Assembly (NCBI RefSeq): GCF_001043975.1
Contig: NZ_LABY01000026.1
Location: forward strand, 1-45,188
DNA: 45,188 nt
DNA from: Methylobacterium variabile
GTDB lineage: Bacteria; Pseudomonadota; Alphaproteobacteria; Rhizobiales; Beijerinckiaceae
Direction: 5' to 3'
In this document: piece by piece, positions 8,774 through 17,477 of the stretch
Layout: each line of letters opens with the position of its first letter
Position numbering within the stretch: position 1 is the stretch's first letter
Translations under genes and position numbers: made by a program
The notes under the pieces: generated by a model
Seen by the model: the letters and a program-made list of their open reading frames with translations, nothing else
Database searches by the model: none
Told to the model about the DNA's origin: nothing

Positions 8774-10102
8774 TCAGCCCCGCAGGCTCTGGGCGAGCTC
8801 GAGGAACGCGTCCTGGCTCGCGGGCTGGCTCGGATCCTGCCGCAGGGCGTCGTAGATCCGCGGCACTAGGCCGATGGCCTGGTCGAGCTCGGCGTCGGTC
8901 CCGGCCCGGTAGCCGCCCATCAGGCGCAGGTCCCGGGTCTCCTCGAAGCGGGCCATCATCGCCCGGAGCTTGCGGATCAGGTCGCGCTGCTCGGGCGTCC
9001 AGACCTCGGTGGCGAGCCGCGAGATCGAGCCGAGCAGGTCCACCGCCGGGTAGCGCCCCTGCTCGGCGATGGTGCGGTCGAGGACGACGTGGCCGTCGAG
9101 GGTGCCGCGGATGCTGTCGGCGACGGGATCGTTGTGGTCGTCGCCGTCCACCAGCACCGAGAACACGCCCGTGATGGTCCCGCGCCCCTCGAGGCCGGGG
9201 CCCGCCCGCTCGAGCAGGCGCGGCAGGTCGGAGAAGACGCTCGGCGGGTAGCCTCTAGCCACCGCCGGCTCGCCCGCCGCCAGCGCCACGTCCCGGGCGG
9301 CGTGGGCGTAGCGGGTCACCGAGTCGACGATCAGGAGCACCGCTTCGCCGCGATCGCGAAACGCCTCGGCGACCGCGAGGGCGGCCCTCGGCGCCTGGCG
9401 GCGCATCATCGGGCTCTCGTCGCCGGTCGAGACCACCACCACGGCCCGGTCGCGGCTCGGGGCGAGCGGTCCTTCCAGGAACTCGCGCACCTCGCGCCCG
9501 CGCTCGCCCACCAGGGCAACCACGACGCTGTCGAAGCCCTTCGCCCCCGCCAGCATGGCGAGGAGGGTCGACTTGCCGACGCCCGATCCGGCGAAGATGC
9601 CGATGCGCTGGCCGGCGCAGAGCGGCGTGAACAGGTCGAGGGCCCGCACCCCGGTGCGCAGGGGCGCGCGCACCCGGGCCCGGCCGAGGGCCGCCGGCGG
9701 GTCGGCGTCGAGGGGAGTGGCGCGCTCGCCCGGGCTGAGGGGGCCGGAACCGTCGACCGGGCGCCCGAGGGCGTCGATGACCCGGCCCTTCCAGCTCGGG
9801 TCGGGGCGCAGCTCCGCCGGCCCGAGGCGGTGGGCGAGGGTGCCGATCCCGGCCTCGATCCGGCTCTCGTAGGCCTTGAGCGTCGCGCCCTCGGCGTCGA
9901 CGCGGACGATCTCGCCGACCTGCACCCGCCCGCCGGCCTGGAAGGCCATGCGGTCGCCGAGGCGCACGAAGGGTGAGACGCCGCCGATCCGGCAGGCGCT
10001 CGCGGTGACCTCGCGGATCGGCCCGCCGACCCGCACCAGGGCGCCCTCGCGCCCGGCGGCCTGCACGGCCTCGGCGAGGCGCGCGATCGGATCGCCCTTC
10101 AT
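8774..10102 (-). CDS. fliI: Flagellum-specific ATPase FliI
   Basis: A 442-residue export ATPase related to the F1 beta subunit. It forms a hexamer under the export gate and energises unloading of chaperone-substrate complexes. Visible motifs are the P-loop GIFAGSGVGKSTLLAMLAG (about residue 165), GERGREVREFLEG, the Walker B region AVLLIVDSVTRYAHAARDV, and the conserved GSISRLATEVWTPEQ segment. The N-terminal 90 residues form the beta-barrel domain. The gene is separated from flgF by one base. The length matches the family. Confidence 0.95.
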   Translation of the reverse strand: MKGDPIARLAEAVQAAGREGALVRVGGPIREVTASACRIGGVSPFVRLGDRMAFQAGGRVQVGEIVRVDAEGATLKAYESRIEAGIGTLAHRLGPAELRPDPSWKGRVIDALGRPVDGSGPLSPGERATPLDADPPAALGRARVRAPLRTGVRALDLFTPLCAGQRIGIFAGSGVGKSTLLAMLAGAKGFDSVVVALVGERGREVREFLEGPLAPSRDRAVVVVSTGDESPMMRRQAPRAALAVAEAFRDRGEAVLLIVDSVTRYAHAARDVALAAGEPAVARGYPPSVFSDLPRLLERAGPGLEGRGTITGVFSVLVDGDDHNDPVADSIRGTLDGHVVLDRTIAEQGRYPAVDLLGSISRLATEVWTPEQRDLIRKLRAMMARFEETRDLRLMGGYRAGTDAELDQAIGLVPRIYDALRQDPSQPASQDAFLELAQSLRG

Positions 10103-10103
10103 G

Positions 10104-10832
10104 CTAGCTGCCCTGCGGCGAGAGCGTCTTCACGGCGCTCTGGAGCGAGGACTCGGCCTCCGCGGTCGCCGTGGCGGCGCTCTCGAAGGCGCGCTGGATG
10201 GTGATGAGCTTCGTCATCTCCATGATCGGGTTGACGTTCGAGCCCTCGACGTAGCCCTGCACGATCCCGATGCCGGTGAAGTCCTGCACGGGGCGCGCCG
10301 GCAGGCTGGAGGCGACGGCGTTGCCCGGTGCGCGGGTGAGCGCCGCCTTCTTGTCGAGGGTGAACAGGCCGAGCGCCCCGACCTGGTTGGTGCCCTGGTA
10401 GATGCTGCCGTCGCGCCCGATGGTGGGTGGGCCGGCCTGCGGGTCGAGGAGCAGGGCTGAGCCGCCCGGATCGAGCACCGGCTGCCCGGTCAAGGTGCGC
10501 AACTGCCCGGTGGCGTCCATGGTCAGGCGCCCGTCGCGGGTATAGGCTGGGCCGGACGCTCCGCCGATCCCGAGCCAGGCGTCGCCCTGCACGGCGACGT
10601 CGAGGGGGGAGTCGGTCTTGGTGATCGGCCCGGAGGCCCGCGACAGGTAGGTGTCGCCCGAGCCCGTGAAGGCCACCGCGCCCTTGGTCGCCTGGGCGAG
10701 CAGGGCGGAGAACTTGGTCTCCTCGGCGTGGAAGCCCGCCGTCGCCATGTTGGCGACGTTGTTGGCGGTGGTCGTCAGGCGCTTGTCGAGCGCGACCTGG
10801 GCCGAGAGGTTGACGTAGAGGCTGTTCTGCAT
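10104..10832 (-). CDS. flgF: Flagellar basal-body rod protein FlgF
   Basis: A 242-residue proximal rod protein. The start MQNSLYVNLSAQVALDKRL and NNVANMATAGFHAEETKFS are the rod-protein N-terminal signature; I chose this ATG (10830-10832) because it gives the canonical FlgF N-terminus, although the frame is open further upstream. The core has TDSPLDVAVQGDAWLGI and the C-terminus has EGSNVNPIMEMTKLITIQR, the conserved C-terminal rod helix. FlgF is distinguished from FlgG by length and the N-terminal YVNLSAQ pattern. It begins 7 bases after the DUF1217 gene and ends one base before fliI. Confidence 0.92.
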   Translation of the reverse strand: MQNSLYVNLSAQVALDKRLTTTANNVANMATAGFHAEETKFSALLAQATKGAVAFTGSGDTYLSRASGPITKTDSPLDVAVQGDAWLGIGGASGPAYTRDGRLTMDATGQLRTLTGQPVLDPGGSALLLDPQAGPPTIGRDGSIYQGTNQVGALGLFTLDKKAALTRAPGNAVASSLPARPVQDFTGIGIVQGYVEGSNVNPIMEMTKLITIQRAFESAATATAEAESSLQSAVKTLSPQGS

Positions 10833-10839
10833 CGCCGCC

Positions 10840-12066
10840 TCACGCCCCGCCCACGCCGAACAGCGCCAGGATGGGGTCGGTGCCGGTGTTGTTCTGCGCG
10901 TCCCAGATCGCCGCGAAGCGCCGCACGAAGGCCTCGACCTTGGCCGGGTCCTGGAAGCTCGCAAGGTCGATCTTCTCGGCGATGAGGGCGGCGCGCTGGG
11001 CCAGGGCCTCGCTGGTCGTGGCGCCGCTCGTCGCCGGCAGGCCGATCACCGTGTTGGCGACCTTGGTCAGCGCCGCGTCCCCGAGGATGTCGTAGCCGCT
11101 GTTGAGCGTCGCCGCCTTGCGGGCGAAGTAGAGGGCGAGGCGCACGCCCGTGTCCTCGTCGCCCGCGTCCGATTCCAGGCTCTCGCGCAGGTAGGCATCG
11201 ACCACGCCCCGGACGTTGGCGTTGGGGGAGAGGTCGGTGCCGATGCCGATGTCGACGGCGGTCTGTCCGGGCGCGGACAGGGCGGCGTTGCTCACGCCCA
11301 GCGTGCGGTTCGTGCCCCCGGCGAGGTAGACCGTGTCGGCGTCCACGCCGCTGCCGCCGGGCGTGCCGTCGAAGCCGAGGTCGGTATAGGCGGTGGTCTC
11401 GAAGAACAGGCGGCCCTGCACGTCGATGCCGACCTGCACCTTGCCCATCAGCCCCTCGGCGCCCGAGGCGGCGATCTGGGCGCTGATTGCCGCGCCGATC
11501 TCGGTCGGGGTGACATTGGCGAGGTCCGCGACCTTGCCGGCGAGGCTCGCCCCGTTGAGGACGACGGTGGCGGTCTTCGTCGTCGTCGCGTCGACCTGGG
11601 ACGAGACCGTGAATCGCGCCTCGTTGGTGCCGGTGAAGTCGTAGGACGCGTCGAGCGCGCCCGGCAGGGACAGCCTGGCGCTGCCCGCCGGGGTCTGGCT
11701 GGCGTCGGTCAGCACCGGGTCGGTGCCGGTCGCCGACGCGCCCTGCGCGAAGTCGAAGGCCCGCGCGAAGGCGATGTAGCGCTCGTCCGCCAGGCGGTTG
11801 GCGAAGGAGGCGGCCGTGCCCGTGCCCTCGGTGAGGACCTTGCGCATGAACGCCTTGGCGTAGGTCATGTCCTCGAGGCCGAAGGCCTTCATGGCGTAGG
11901 CGTAGAGCCGCCGGTCGGCCATCAGGTCGTCGACCGACTTCACCTTGCCGATATTGGCCTCGTAATAGGCGGTCTCGCGGGCCACGACCGCCTCGGCGCC
12001 CTTGCGCTGCAGCGAGGTCGCCAGGTTCCGGGACAGGAGCATGTAGCTCGTCAGGGTGCTCGTCAC
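10840..12066 (-). CDS. DUF1217 family flagellar-cluster protein
   Basis: A 408-residue protein of the DUF1217 family, which I recognise from flagellar clusters of rhizobia. Repeated helical units are visible: ANIGKVKSVDDLMADRRLY with AMKAFGLEDMTYAKAFMRKV near the N-terminus, and a second related pattern, VDAYLRESLESDAGDEDTGV, in the C-terminal half. The central part (residues 120-270) is Thr/Gly/Asp-rich and flagellin-like. The start is GTG at 12064-12066 (VTSTLTSYMLLSRNL). It precedes flgF by 7 bases, so it is likely made with the rod proteins. It could be an exported axial or accessory factor, but its role is not established here. Confidence 0.85.
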   Translation of the reverse strand: MTSTLTSYMLLSRNLATSLQRKGAEAVVARETAYYEANIGKVKSVDDLMADRRLYAYAMKAFGLEDMTYAKAFMRKVLTEGTGTAASFANRLADERYIAFARAFDFAQGASATGTDPVLTDASQTPAGSARLSLPGALDASYDFTGTNEARFTVSSQVDATTTKTATVVLNGASLAGKVADLANVTPTEIGAAISAQIAASGAEGLMGKVQVGIDVQGRLFFETTAYTDLGFDGTPGGSGVDADTVYLAGGTNRTLGVSNAALSAPGQTAVDIGIGTDLSPNANVRGVVDAYLRESLESDAGDEDTGVRLALYFARKAATLNSGYDILGDAALTKVANTVIGLPATSGATTSEALAQRAALIAEKIDLASFQDPAKVEAFVRRFAAIWDAQNNTGTDPILALFGVGGA

Positions 12067-12172
12067 GGATGATGTCTCCGGCCCGTCGGCGCGGTGGGGC
12101 GGGGCGGCACGAGGCCCCGATGCGGCCTCCGCTCTAGGGGGCCACGCTTGTCCCAGGCTTGCTGCGGTGCGG

Positions 12173-12748
12173 TCACAGCGGCGTCGGCCCGATGATGGTC
12201 TCGGTCGTGATGACGATCCAGCCGGCGCCGGTGCTGCGGATCGACAGCACCCGGCCGGCTCCCGGCAGGGTGGATCCGACGCCGACCTGGTGAAGGCCGG
12301 TCCGGTCCTCCACCACCGCCTGCCCGGCGGAGGCCCGCCGCAGGGCGTAGCCCTCCTGCCGCGGGGCGGTGCGCTCCGGCAGGGCGGCGGCCGATGCGGA
12401 GAGCTGGGAGGGGGCGGGCGGAGCCTCCGGCAGAGATCCGGTGACCAGGGGATCGAGCTCGGCCTCGGGCGCCCTGTCCTGCGCGGCGGGCTGGCCCTGT
12501 GTGACGGTCCGCTTCCAGGCGAAGGGGCCGGTGCTCGTCGGCAGCACCGCCCGCACGTCGTAGGGCCGGGCCGGCTGGGACAGGGTGTAGCCGGCGAACC
12601 CGCTGGCCGTGAGCGCCAGCAGCACGGCGGCTCCGAACACGCCGCGCTCCATTGCGGCCTCCCGGGCCCGGCGGCGCGCGATCAGGCGCGCGATCGGGCT
12701 CTCCGGGGGGAGGAGGGGGCGCTTCGGTGTGGCCGGGGCTGCGGGCAT
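12173..12748 (-). CDS. Single-pass membrane protein of unknown function at the head of the flagellar cluster
   Basis: A 191-residue protein with no family I can name. It has a basic Pro-rich cytoplasmic N-terminus (RLIARRRAREAAMERG), one membrane segment at about residues 36-55 (VFGAAVLLALTASGFAGYTL), a low-complexity Pro/Ala/Ser periplasmic stretch, and a compact C-terminal part, GLHQVGVGSTLPGAGRVLSI. That last part resembles the short beta domains of secretion-system inner-membrane proteins (PilP/GspC type), a weak resemblance only. It is 106 bases upstream of the DUF1217 gene on the same strand and divergent from the PilZ gene. Its presence at the operon head suggests a flagellar or envelope role. 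Confidence 0.7.
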   Translation of the reverse strand: MPAAPATPKRPLLPPESPIARLIARRRAREAAMERGVFGAAVLLALTASGFAGYTLSQPARPYDVRAVLPTSTGPFAWKRTVTQGQPAAQDRAPEAELDPLVTGSLPEAPPAPSQLSASAAALPERTAPRQEGYALRRASAGQAVVEDRTGLHQVGVGSTLPGAGRVLSIRSTGAGWIVITTETIIGPTPL

Positions 12749-12929
12749 GGCCGGGATCGGTCGGGACGTTGATGGCTAACGAGAGATGAAGGATCAGGCT
12801 TGACGGACGGTTAATGCGCCCGGCGATGCGCAGGATCGCGGGGACGCCGCCCCGTCCCGGGTTTCCGCGGGTCCGGGAAATGCCCTACAGGTCGCCGGAA
12901 GGGCCGCCACGGCCCGGGGCGGGGAGCGC

Positions 12930-13280
12930 ATGACCGATCGACCGCAGATCGAGACGGAGCACCCGGAGGGCGCACACGCTGGCGAGGGGACCGGCATCGC
13001 CGGCCTGATCCCCCGCGCGGCCCGGCGCCGGCGCGTGTTCCAGCAGGGGCGGATCGTGCTCGGCCCCGACCGCCTCGTCGCCTGCGAGGTCACGGACGTT
13101 TCGGCCGCGGGCGCGCGCCTGCGCGTTCCCGCCCGCATCGCCCTGCCGGAGGCGTTCTCCCTGGTCATTGCCGCCCACGACCTGCGCACCGTCGCGGCGC
13201 ACCTGCGCTGGCGGCGAGGCGACTACGCCGGGGTGACGTTCGGGGCGCCCTCGGCCGGAGAGACGGGGGCCGGGACCTGA
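12930..13280 (+). CDS. PilZ domain protein
   Basis: A 116-residue single-domain PilZ protein, a predicted cyclic-di-GMP receptor. The Arg cluster ARRRRVFQQGRI (about residues 31-42) and the EVTDVSAAGARLRV segment (D-x-S-x-x-G) are the two PilZ ligand-binding elements. The end, HLRWRRGDYAGVTFG, is the usual closing strand. The first 30 residues are acidic and probably flexible. It is divergent from the flagellar cluster across 181 bases, so it may tune motility to cyclic-di-GMP; that link is inferred from position only. It converges on the acyl-CoA ligase gene. Confidence 0.85.
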   Translation: MTDRPQIETEHPEGAHAGEGTGIAGLIPRAARRRRVFQQGRIVLGPDRLVACEVTDVSAAGARLRVPARIALPEAFSLVIAAHDLRTVAAHLRWRRGDYAGVTFGAPSAGETGAGT

Positions 13281-13307
13281 CCCCCGCTGACGCGGACGGC
13301 GCATCGC

Positions 13308-13337
13308 GGTCCGCCGCGGAGCCCGGGACGACGATGG
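13308..13337. repeat. Half copy of the intergenic palindromic repeat seen at 24613-24754
   Basis: This stretch matches the right arm of the inverted repeat at 24729-24757. The last 16 bases (CCCGGGACGACGATGG) are identical, and the preceding TCCGCCGCG is also shared, with a small difference between them. It sits in the 93-base gap between two convergent genes (PilZ and acyl-CoA ligase). No left arm is visible beside it. Confidence 0.5.
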
Positions 13338-13344
13338 CGGCGGT

Positions 13345-13364
13345 CGACCCCGTCGCGAGGGTCG
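13345..13364. terminator. Possible bidirectional terminator hairpin between convergent genes
   Basis: Arms CGACCC (13345-13350) and GGGTCG (13359-13364) enclose an eight-base loop, between the 3' ends of the PilZ and acyl-CoA ligase genes. The position is right for a shared terminator, but the stem is short and there is no U-tract. Confidence 0.3.
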
Positions 13365-13373
13365 GACGGTTCC

Positions 13374-15116
13374 TCAGAACAGCCGCTTCAGCTCGCTCTT
13401 CAGGATCTTGCCGTTGGGGTTGCGGGGCAGGATCTCGTCGTGGAGCAGGATGCGGACCGGCACCTTGAAGGCGGCGAGCCGCTCGGCCACGAAGGCGCGC
13501 AGGCCCTCCTCCGTCGCCTCCTGCCCGCGGGCGATCGCGACTACGGCGCCGGGCTCCTCGCCCAGCGTCGGATGCGGGATGCCGACCACCGCGGCGTCGA
13601 CCACCGCCGGGTGCTCGTAGAGGACGCTCTCGACCTCGCCGCAATAGATGTTCTCGCCGCCGCGGATCAGCATGTCCTTGGCCCGGTCGACGATGGTGAC
13701 GAAGCCCTCGGAATCGATCCGCGCCAGGTCGCCGGTGCGCAGCCAGCCGCCGCGAAACACCTCGGCGCTGGCGTCGGGCCGGTTCCAGTAGCCCGCCACC
13801 ACGTTCGGACCCTTCACCCACAGCTCCCCGACCTCGCCGGGCGGCAGGGCGTTCTCCTCGGGGTCCACCACCTTCGCCTCGCAGACCGGCAGGGGCGGGC
13901 CGCAGCTGTCGGGACGGTGGACGTAGTCCTCGGCCTGGTGGTGGGTGAAGGTGCCGGCGGTCTCGGTCATGCCCCAGCCGGTCGCCGGCTGGGCCCGCGG
14001 GAAGGTCGCGCGCAGGCGCCGCACCAGCTCGGCCGGGGCGGGGGCGCCGCCGTAGCTGATCGTCTCGAGGGAGGAGAGGTCGTGCGTCCCTGCCACCATC
14101 CCGTCGAGGAGCTGGAACGCGATCGTCGGCACGCCGCCGGCGCTGGTGCAGCGCTCGCGCTCGATCAGCGCCAGGGCGCGGGTGAGCTCCCAGCGGCGCA
14201 TCATCACGAGGCGCCCGCCGCGGAAGAGGTTCGGCACCAGGGTGGCGAAGCAGCCGGTGACGTGGAACAGCGGGATCGAGAGCAGCGCCACCCGCTGCGG
14301 CGCGGACGGGTCCGGCACCGGCACCGCCTCGCCCCGGCGCAGGAAGGCCCGGGCGGCGGAGAACGGATGGGCCATCACCCCGCAGGCGCCGCCGCGGTGG
14401 GTGCCGACGGCCCCTTTCGAACGGCCGGTGGTCCCCGAGGTGTAGAACAGGGTGGCGGCGTCCTCCGGGTCGATGGCGAGGTCGGGCACCCGGCCCTCCG
14501 GCAGCCCGCTCCAGTCCGGCACCGCACCGATGACGTCGGCGAGGCTCTCGGTGCCCGGGCCGGCCGGTGCGCGGGCGACCAGGACCCGCTGCAAGGCCGG
14601 ATAGCCGGCGCGGCGCTCGGCGATGCGGGCCCAGCGCTCCTCGTCGACGATCGCGACGCGGGCGCCGGAATCGGTGAAGCCGTGGTCGAGCTCGGGGCCG
14701 GTCCACCAGGCATTGAGCGGCGTCGCGACGGCGCCGGCCAGGATCGCCGCGAAGAACGCCACCGGCCATTCCGGCAGGTTGCGCATCGCGATCGCCACCC
14801 GGTCACCGGGCTCGACGCCGCCGCGGATCAGGTCGTCGGCCAGCGCCAGGGTGGCGCGGCTGAACGCCTCGAAGCTCGCCCGGTCGTCCTCGTAGACCAG
14901 GAAGGTCCTGTCCCCGTGCGCCCGCCCGGCCAGGAAGACGTCCCGCAGCGTGCCCGGCGCGTTGGCCCAGATCCGGGTCGGCACGCCGCGGATCGGGATC
15001 TCCGAGACCGCGAAGGGCGAGCCCGGCGCGGTCAGGCGCGCGGTCGCCTCGGCGAAGGTGAGGGCGGGCCAGGCTTTCTCGGTGTCGGGCTTCGTCGCGG
15101 CGGACGGCTCGGTCAT
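13374..15116 (-). CDS. pimA: Acyl-CoA ligase (AMP-forming), PimA-like
   Basis: A 580-residue ANL-superfamily enzyme that activates a carboxylic acid to its CoA thioester via an acyl-AMP. Visible motifs: AMP-binding P-loop TLFYTSGTTGRSKGAVGTH (about residue 220), GWGMTETAG near residue 365, the hinge region GGWLRTGDLARID near residue 460, and the catalytic Lys region NPNGKILKSELK at the C-terminus. Substrate cannot be read from sequence. The name pimA is inferred from the neighbouring PimC/PimD/PimB/PimF-like genes, which implies a dicarboxylic or medium/long-chain acid. It follows the short-chain dehydrogenase by 62 bases on the minus strand, so the two probably form one operon. Confidence 0.85.
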   Translation of the reverse strand: MTEPSAATKPDTEKAWPALTFAEATARLTAPGSPFAVSEIPIRGVPTRIWANAPGTLRDVFLAGRAHGDRTFLVYEDDRASFEAFSRATLALADDLIRGGVEPGDRVAIAMRNLPEWPVAFFAAILAGAVATPLNAWWTGPELDHGFTDSGARVAIVDEERWARIAERRAGYPALQRVLVARAPAGPGTESLADVIGAVPDWSGLPEGRVPDLAIDPEDAATLFYTSGTTGRSKGAVGTHRGGACGVMAHPFSAARAFLRRGEAVPVPDPSAPQRVALLSIPLFHVTGCFATLVPNLFRGGRLVMMRRWELTRALALIERERCTSAGGVPTIAFQLLDGMVAGTHDLSSLETISYGGAPAPAELVRRLRATFPRAQPATGWGMTETAGTFTHHQAEDYVHRPDSCGPPLPVCEAKVVDPEENALPPGEVGELWVKGPNVVAGYWNRPDASAEVFRGGWLRTGDLARIDSEGFVTIVDRAKDMLIRGGENIYCGEVESVLYEHPAVVDAAVVGIPHPTLGEEPGAVVAIARGQEATEEGLRAFVAERLAAFKVPVRILLHDEILPRNPNGKILKSELKRLF

Positions 15117-15178
15117 CGGCGGGCTCGTGAAGGTGTGGCTCTCTGAGACGACGGGGGAAGACGGTCAGGTGCAGGGCA

Positions 15179-15952
15179 TCACGTGATGGTCTGGCCGCCG
15201 TCGATCACGATGCTCTGGCCGGTCATGAAGGCGCCGGCCGGGCTCGCCAGGAAAACCGCCGCGCCGGCGATCTCGTCGGGCTGGCCGATGCGGGCGAGCG
15301 GCGTGCGCGCCGTGTAGGCGGCGCGGGAGGTCGGGTCCTCCCAGAGCGCGCGGGCGAAGTCGGTCTGGATCAGGCCCGGCGCGATGCAGTTGACCCGCAC
15401 GTTGTGCGGCCCGAGCTCGACCGCGAGGTTGCGGGCGAGCTGGAAGTCGGCCGCCTTCGAGACGTTGTAGGCGCCGATCACGCCCGAGCCCTTCAAGCCC
15501 CCGACCGACGAGACCAGGATGATCGCGCCGTCCCTCCGCGCGATCATGCCGGGGGCGCAGAAGCCGATCAGCCAGTGGCTGGCGATCACGTTGTTGTCGA
15601 GGATCTTGCGGAACTGCTCGTCCGAGATGCCGCTCATCGGCCCGTAATACGGGTTCGAGGCGGCGTTGCAGACCACGACGTCGATGCGGCCGAAGCGCTC
15701 CTCGGTGCCGCGGGCCAGGCGCTCGAGGTCGGCCTTCGACGAGATGCTGGCCGGGATCACCACCGCCCGCTCCTCGCCGTGCCGGTCGTTGATCGCCGCC
15801 GCGACGGGCGCGCAGGCCTCCGCCTTGCGCGACGAGACGACGACCCTGGCGCCGTGCTCGGCCAGGCGCTCCGCGATGGCACGGCCGATGCCGCGGGACG
15901 AGCCGGTGACGATGGCGACGCGGCCGGTGAGATCGAAGAGCGGCGTCTTCAT
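15179..15952 (-). CDS. Short-chain dehydrogenase/reductase (SDR)
   Basis: A 257-residue classical SDR. The cofactor motif is VAIVTGSSRGIGRAIAERL (residues 11-29); the NNAG-type motif is changed to CNAAS; the catalytic Ser is in IILVSSVGGLKG and the YxxxK pair in AYNVSKAA. A glycine-rich C-terminus, FMTGQSIVIDGGQTI, closes the fold. I chose the ATG at 15950-15952 because GGGAGGACG lies just upstream; the frame stays open 81 bases further up. It is the first gene of the minus-strand unit with the acyl-CoA ligase and divergent from the thiolase gene. It probably reduces or oxidises a beta-hydroxyacyl or alcohol intermediate; the exact substrate is unknown. Confidence 0.85.
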   Translation of the reverse strand: MKTPLFDLTGRVAIVTGSSRGIGRAIAERLAEHGARVVVSSRKAEACAPVAAAINDRHGEERAVVIPASISSKADLERLARGTEERFGRIDVVVCNAASNPYYGPMSGISDEQFRKILDNNVIASHWLIGFCAPGMIARRDGAIILVSSVGGLKGSGVIGAYNVSKAADFQLARNLAVELGPHNVRVNCIAPGLIQTDFARALWEDPTSRAAYTARTPLARIGQPDEIAGAAVFLASPAGAFMTGQSIVIDGGQTIT

Positions 15953-15990
15953 AGGGGCGTCCTCCCGCGGCAGGTCCTGCCAAAACAGGC

Positions 15991-16034
15991 CTTGCTTTTG
16001 CGCCGACCTTAGCCCTGTATGACGATTAAGCAAG
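15991..16034. promoter_or_regulatory. Inverted repeat in the SDR/thiolase divergent promoter region
   Basis: CTTGCTT (15991-15997) is matched by AAGCAAG (16028-16034), seven-base arms 30 bases apart, in the 246-base gap between the divergent SDR and thiolase genes. The arms could be half-sites of a shared regulator, but wide spacing makes chance possible. Confidence 0.25.
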
Positions 16035-16112
16035 CCGCCTTTTCGAAAACGCGGCCGTGGGGAGGACCGGCGGTAGGGATTGCCCCTCGCTCAAGACCAG
16101 GTTTTGGGGCCC

Positions 16113-16141
16113 TTGCGGCTCCATACCCAATCCCCGATAAT
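16113..16141 (+). promoter_or_regulatory. Candidate sigma70-type promoter for the thiolase operon
   Basis: TTGCGG (16113-16118) and GATAAT (16136-16141) are separated by exactly 17 bases. This would start transcription about 50 bases before the thiolase ATG at 16199, with the ribosome site GGAGGA at 16185-16190. The -10 is close to consensus and unusual in this GC-rich sequence. Confidence 0.4.
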
Positions 16142-16198
16142 GAGGCAGAGCCCCGCCCCGCCGAGAGCGGCGGACGGGGTCGTCGGAGGAAACCTGAG

Positions 16199-17401
16199 AT
16201 GCGGGAAGCCGTCATCGTCGCCACCGCGCGCACCCCCATCGGCAAGGCCTACCGGGGCGCGTTCAACGACACGCAGGCCCAGGCCCTCGGCGGCCACGCC
16301 ATCGCCCATGCGGTCAAGCGCGCCGGCATCGACCCGGCCGAGATCGGCGACGTGGTGATGGGCGCCGCGCTCCAGCAGGGCTCGACCGGCAGCAACATCG
16401 CCCGGCAGGCGGGCTTGCGCGCCGGGCTGCCGGAGACGGTGGCGGGCATGAGCCTCGACCGGCAATGCGCCTCCGGACTGATGGCGATCGCCACCGCCGC
16501 CAAGGAGATCGTCACCGACGGTCTCGACGTCGCGGTGGGCGGCGGCCTCGAGTCGATCTCGCTCGTCCAGAACGACAAGATCAACCGCTTCCGCGGCCAG
16601 GATCCGTGGCTCGTCGAGCACGTGCCGGCGATCTACATGACGATGATCGAGACCGCCGAGACCGTCGCCGAGCGCTATCGCATCAGCCGCGAGGCCCAGG
16701 ATGCCTATGCCCTGCGCTCGCAGCAGCGGACCGCGCAGGCGCAAGCAGAGAACCGCTTCGCCGACGAGATCGTGCCGATGACCGCCCGCATGGCGGTGGT
16801 CGACAAGGCGACCGGCGCGGTCTCGCACAAGGAGGTCACGCTCTCCCAGGACGAGGGCAACCGGCCCCAGACCAGGCTCGAGGACCTCCAGGGTCTGAAG
16901 CCCGTGTTCAAGGACGGCCAGCGCATCAAGGAAGGGCATTTCATCACCGCCGGCAATGCCAGCCAGCTCTCGGACGGGGCGGCGGCCGTGGTGCTGATGG
17001 AGGCCCGCGAGGCCGAGCGCCGGGGCCTGCAGCCGCTCGGCGCCTACCGGGGCATGGCGGTGGCCGGCTGCAACCCGGACGAGATGGGCATCGGCCCGGT
17101 CTTCGCGGTGCCCAAGCTCCTCAAGCAGCACGGGCTCAAGGTCGAGGACATCGACCTGTGGGAGCTGAACGAGGCCTTCGCCAGCCAGGTGCTCTACTGC
17201 CGCGACACGCTCGGCATCCCGGACGAGCGCCTGAACGTCAACGGCGGCGCGATTTCGATCGGCCACCCCTACGGCATGTCGGGCGCGCGCATGACCGGCC
17301 ACATCCTGCTGGAAGGCCGCCGCCGCGGCGCCAAGTACGGCGTCGTCACGATGTGCGTCGGCGGCGGCATGGGCGCCGCGGGCCTGTTCGAGATCTACTG
17401 A
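16199..17401 (+). CDS. pimB: Acetyl-CoA acyltransferase (thiolase), PimB-like
   Basis: A 400-residue thiolase that cleaves a 3-ketoacyl-CoA with CoA to release acetyl-CoA. The nucleophilic Cys lies in [12 protein letters not shown] (about residue 90). The other family motifs are [15 protein letters not shown], the His motif [11 protein letters not shown] and the second catalytic Cys in [16 protein letters not shown]. The ATG at 16199 follows GGAGGA by 8 bases and gives the standard N-terminus [16 protein letters not shown]; the longer open frame upstream is not needed. It leads the plus-strand run thiolase, hydratase/dehydrogenase, two acyl-CoA dehydrogenases. Naming as PimB rests on this context. 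Confidence 0.9.
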   Translation: MREAVIVATARTPIGKAYRGAFNDTQAQALGGHAIAHAVKRAGIDPAEIGDVVMGAALQQGSTGSNIARQAGLRAGLPETVAGMSLDRQCASGLMAIATAAKEIVTDGLDVAVGGGLESISLVQNDKINRFRGQDPWLVEHVPAIYMTMIETAETVAERYRISREAQDAYALRSQQRTAQAQAENRFADEIVPMTARMAVVDKATGAVSHKEVTLSQDEGNRPQTRLEDLQGLKPVFKDGQRIKEGHFITAGNASQLSDGAAAVVLMEAREAERRGLQPLGAYRGMAVAGCNPDEMGIGPVFAVPKLLKQHGLKVEDIDLWELNEAFASQVLYCRDTLGIPDERLNVNGGAISIGHPYGMSGARMTGHILLEGRRRGAKYGVVTMCVGGGMGAAGLFEIY

Positions 17402-17477
17402 ACCTGCCACATTCCGGCTCGCGACGGCGCCCGGCAAGAGGCGCCCGGAGGACGCCGGCAGAGGGATTTTTCCGAAT

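Noticed and set aside
12770..12830. TTAACC motif resembling a CtrA half-site in the PilZ/flagellar divergent region
   Set aside because: Only one TTAA half-site is present; the usual TTAA-N7-TTAA pair is missing.
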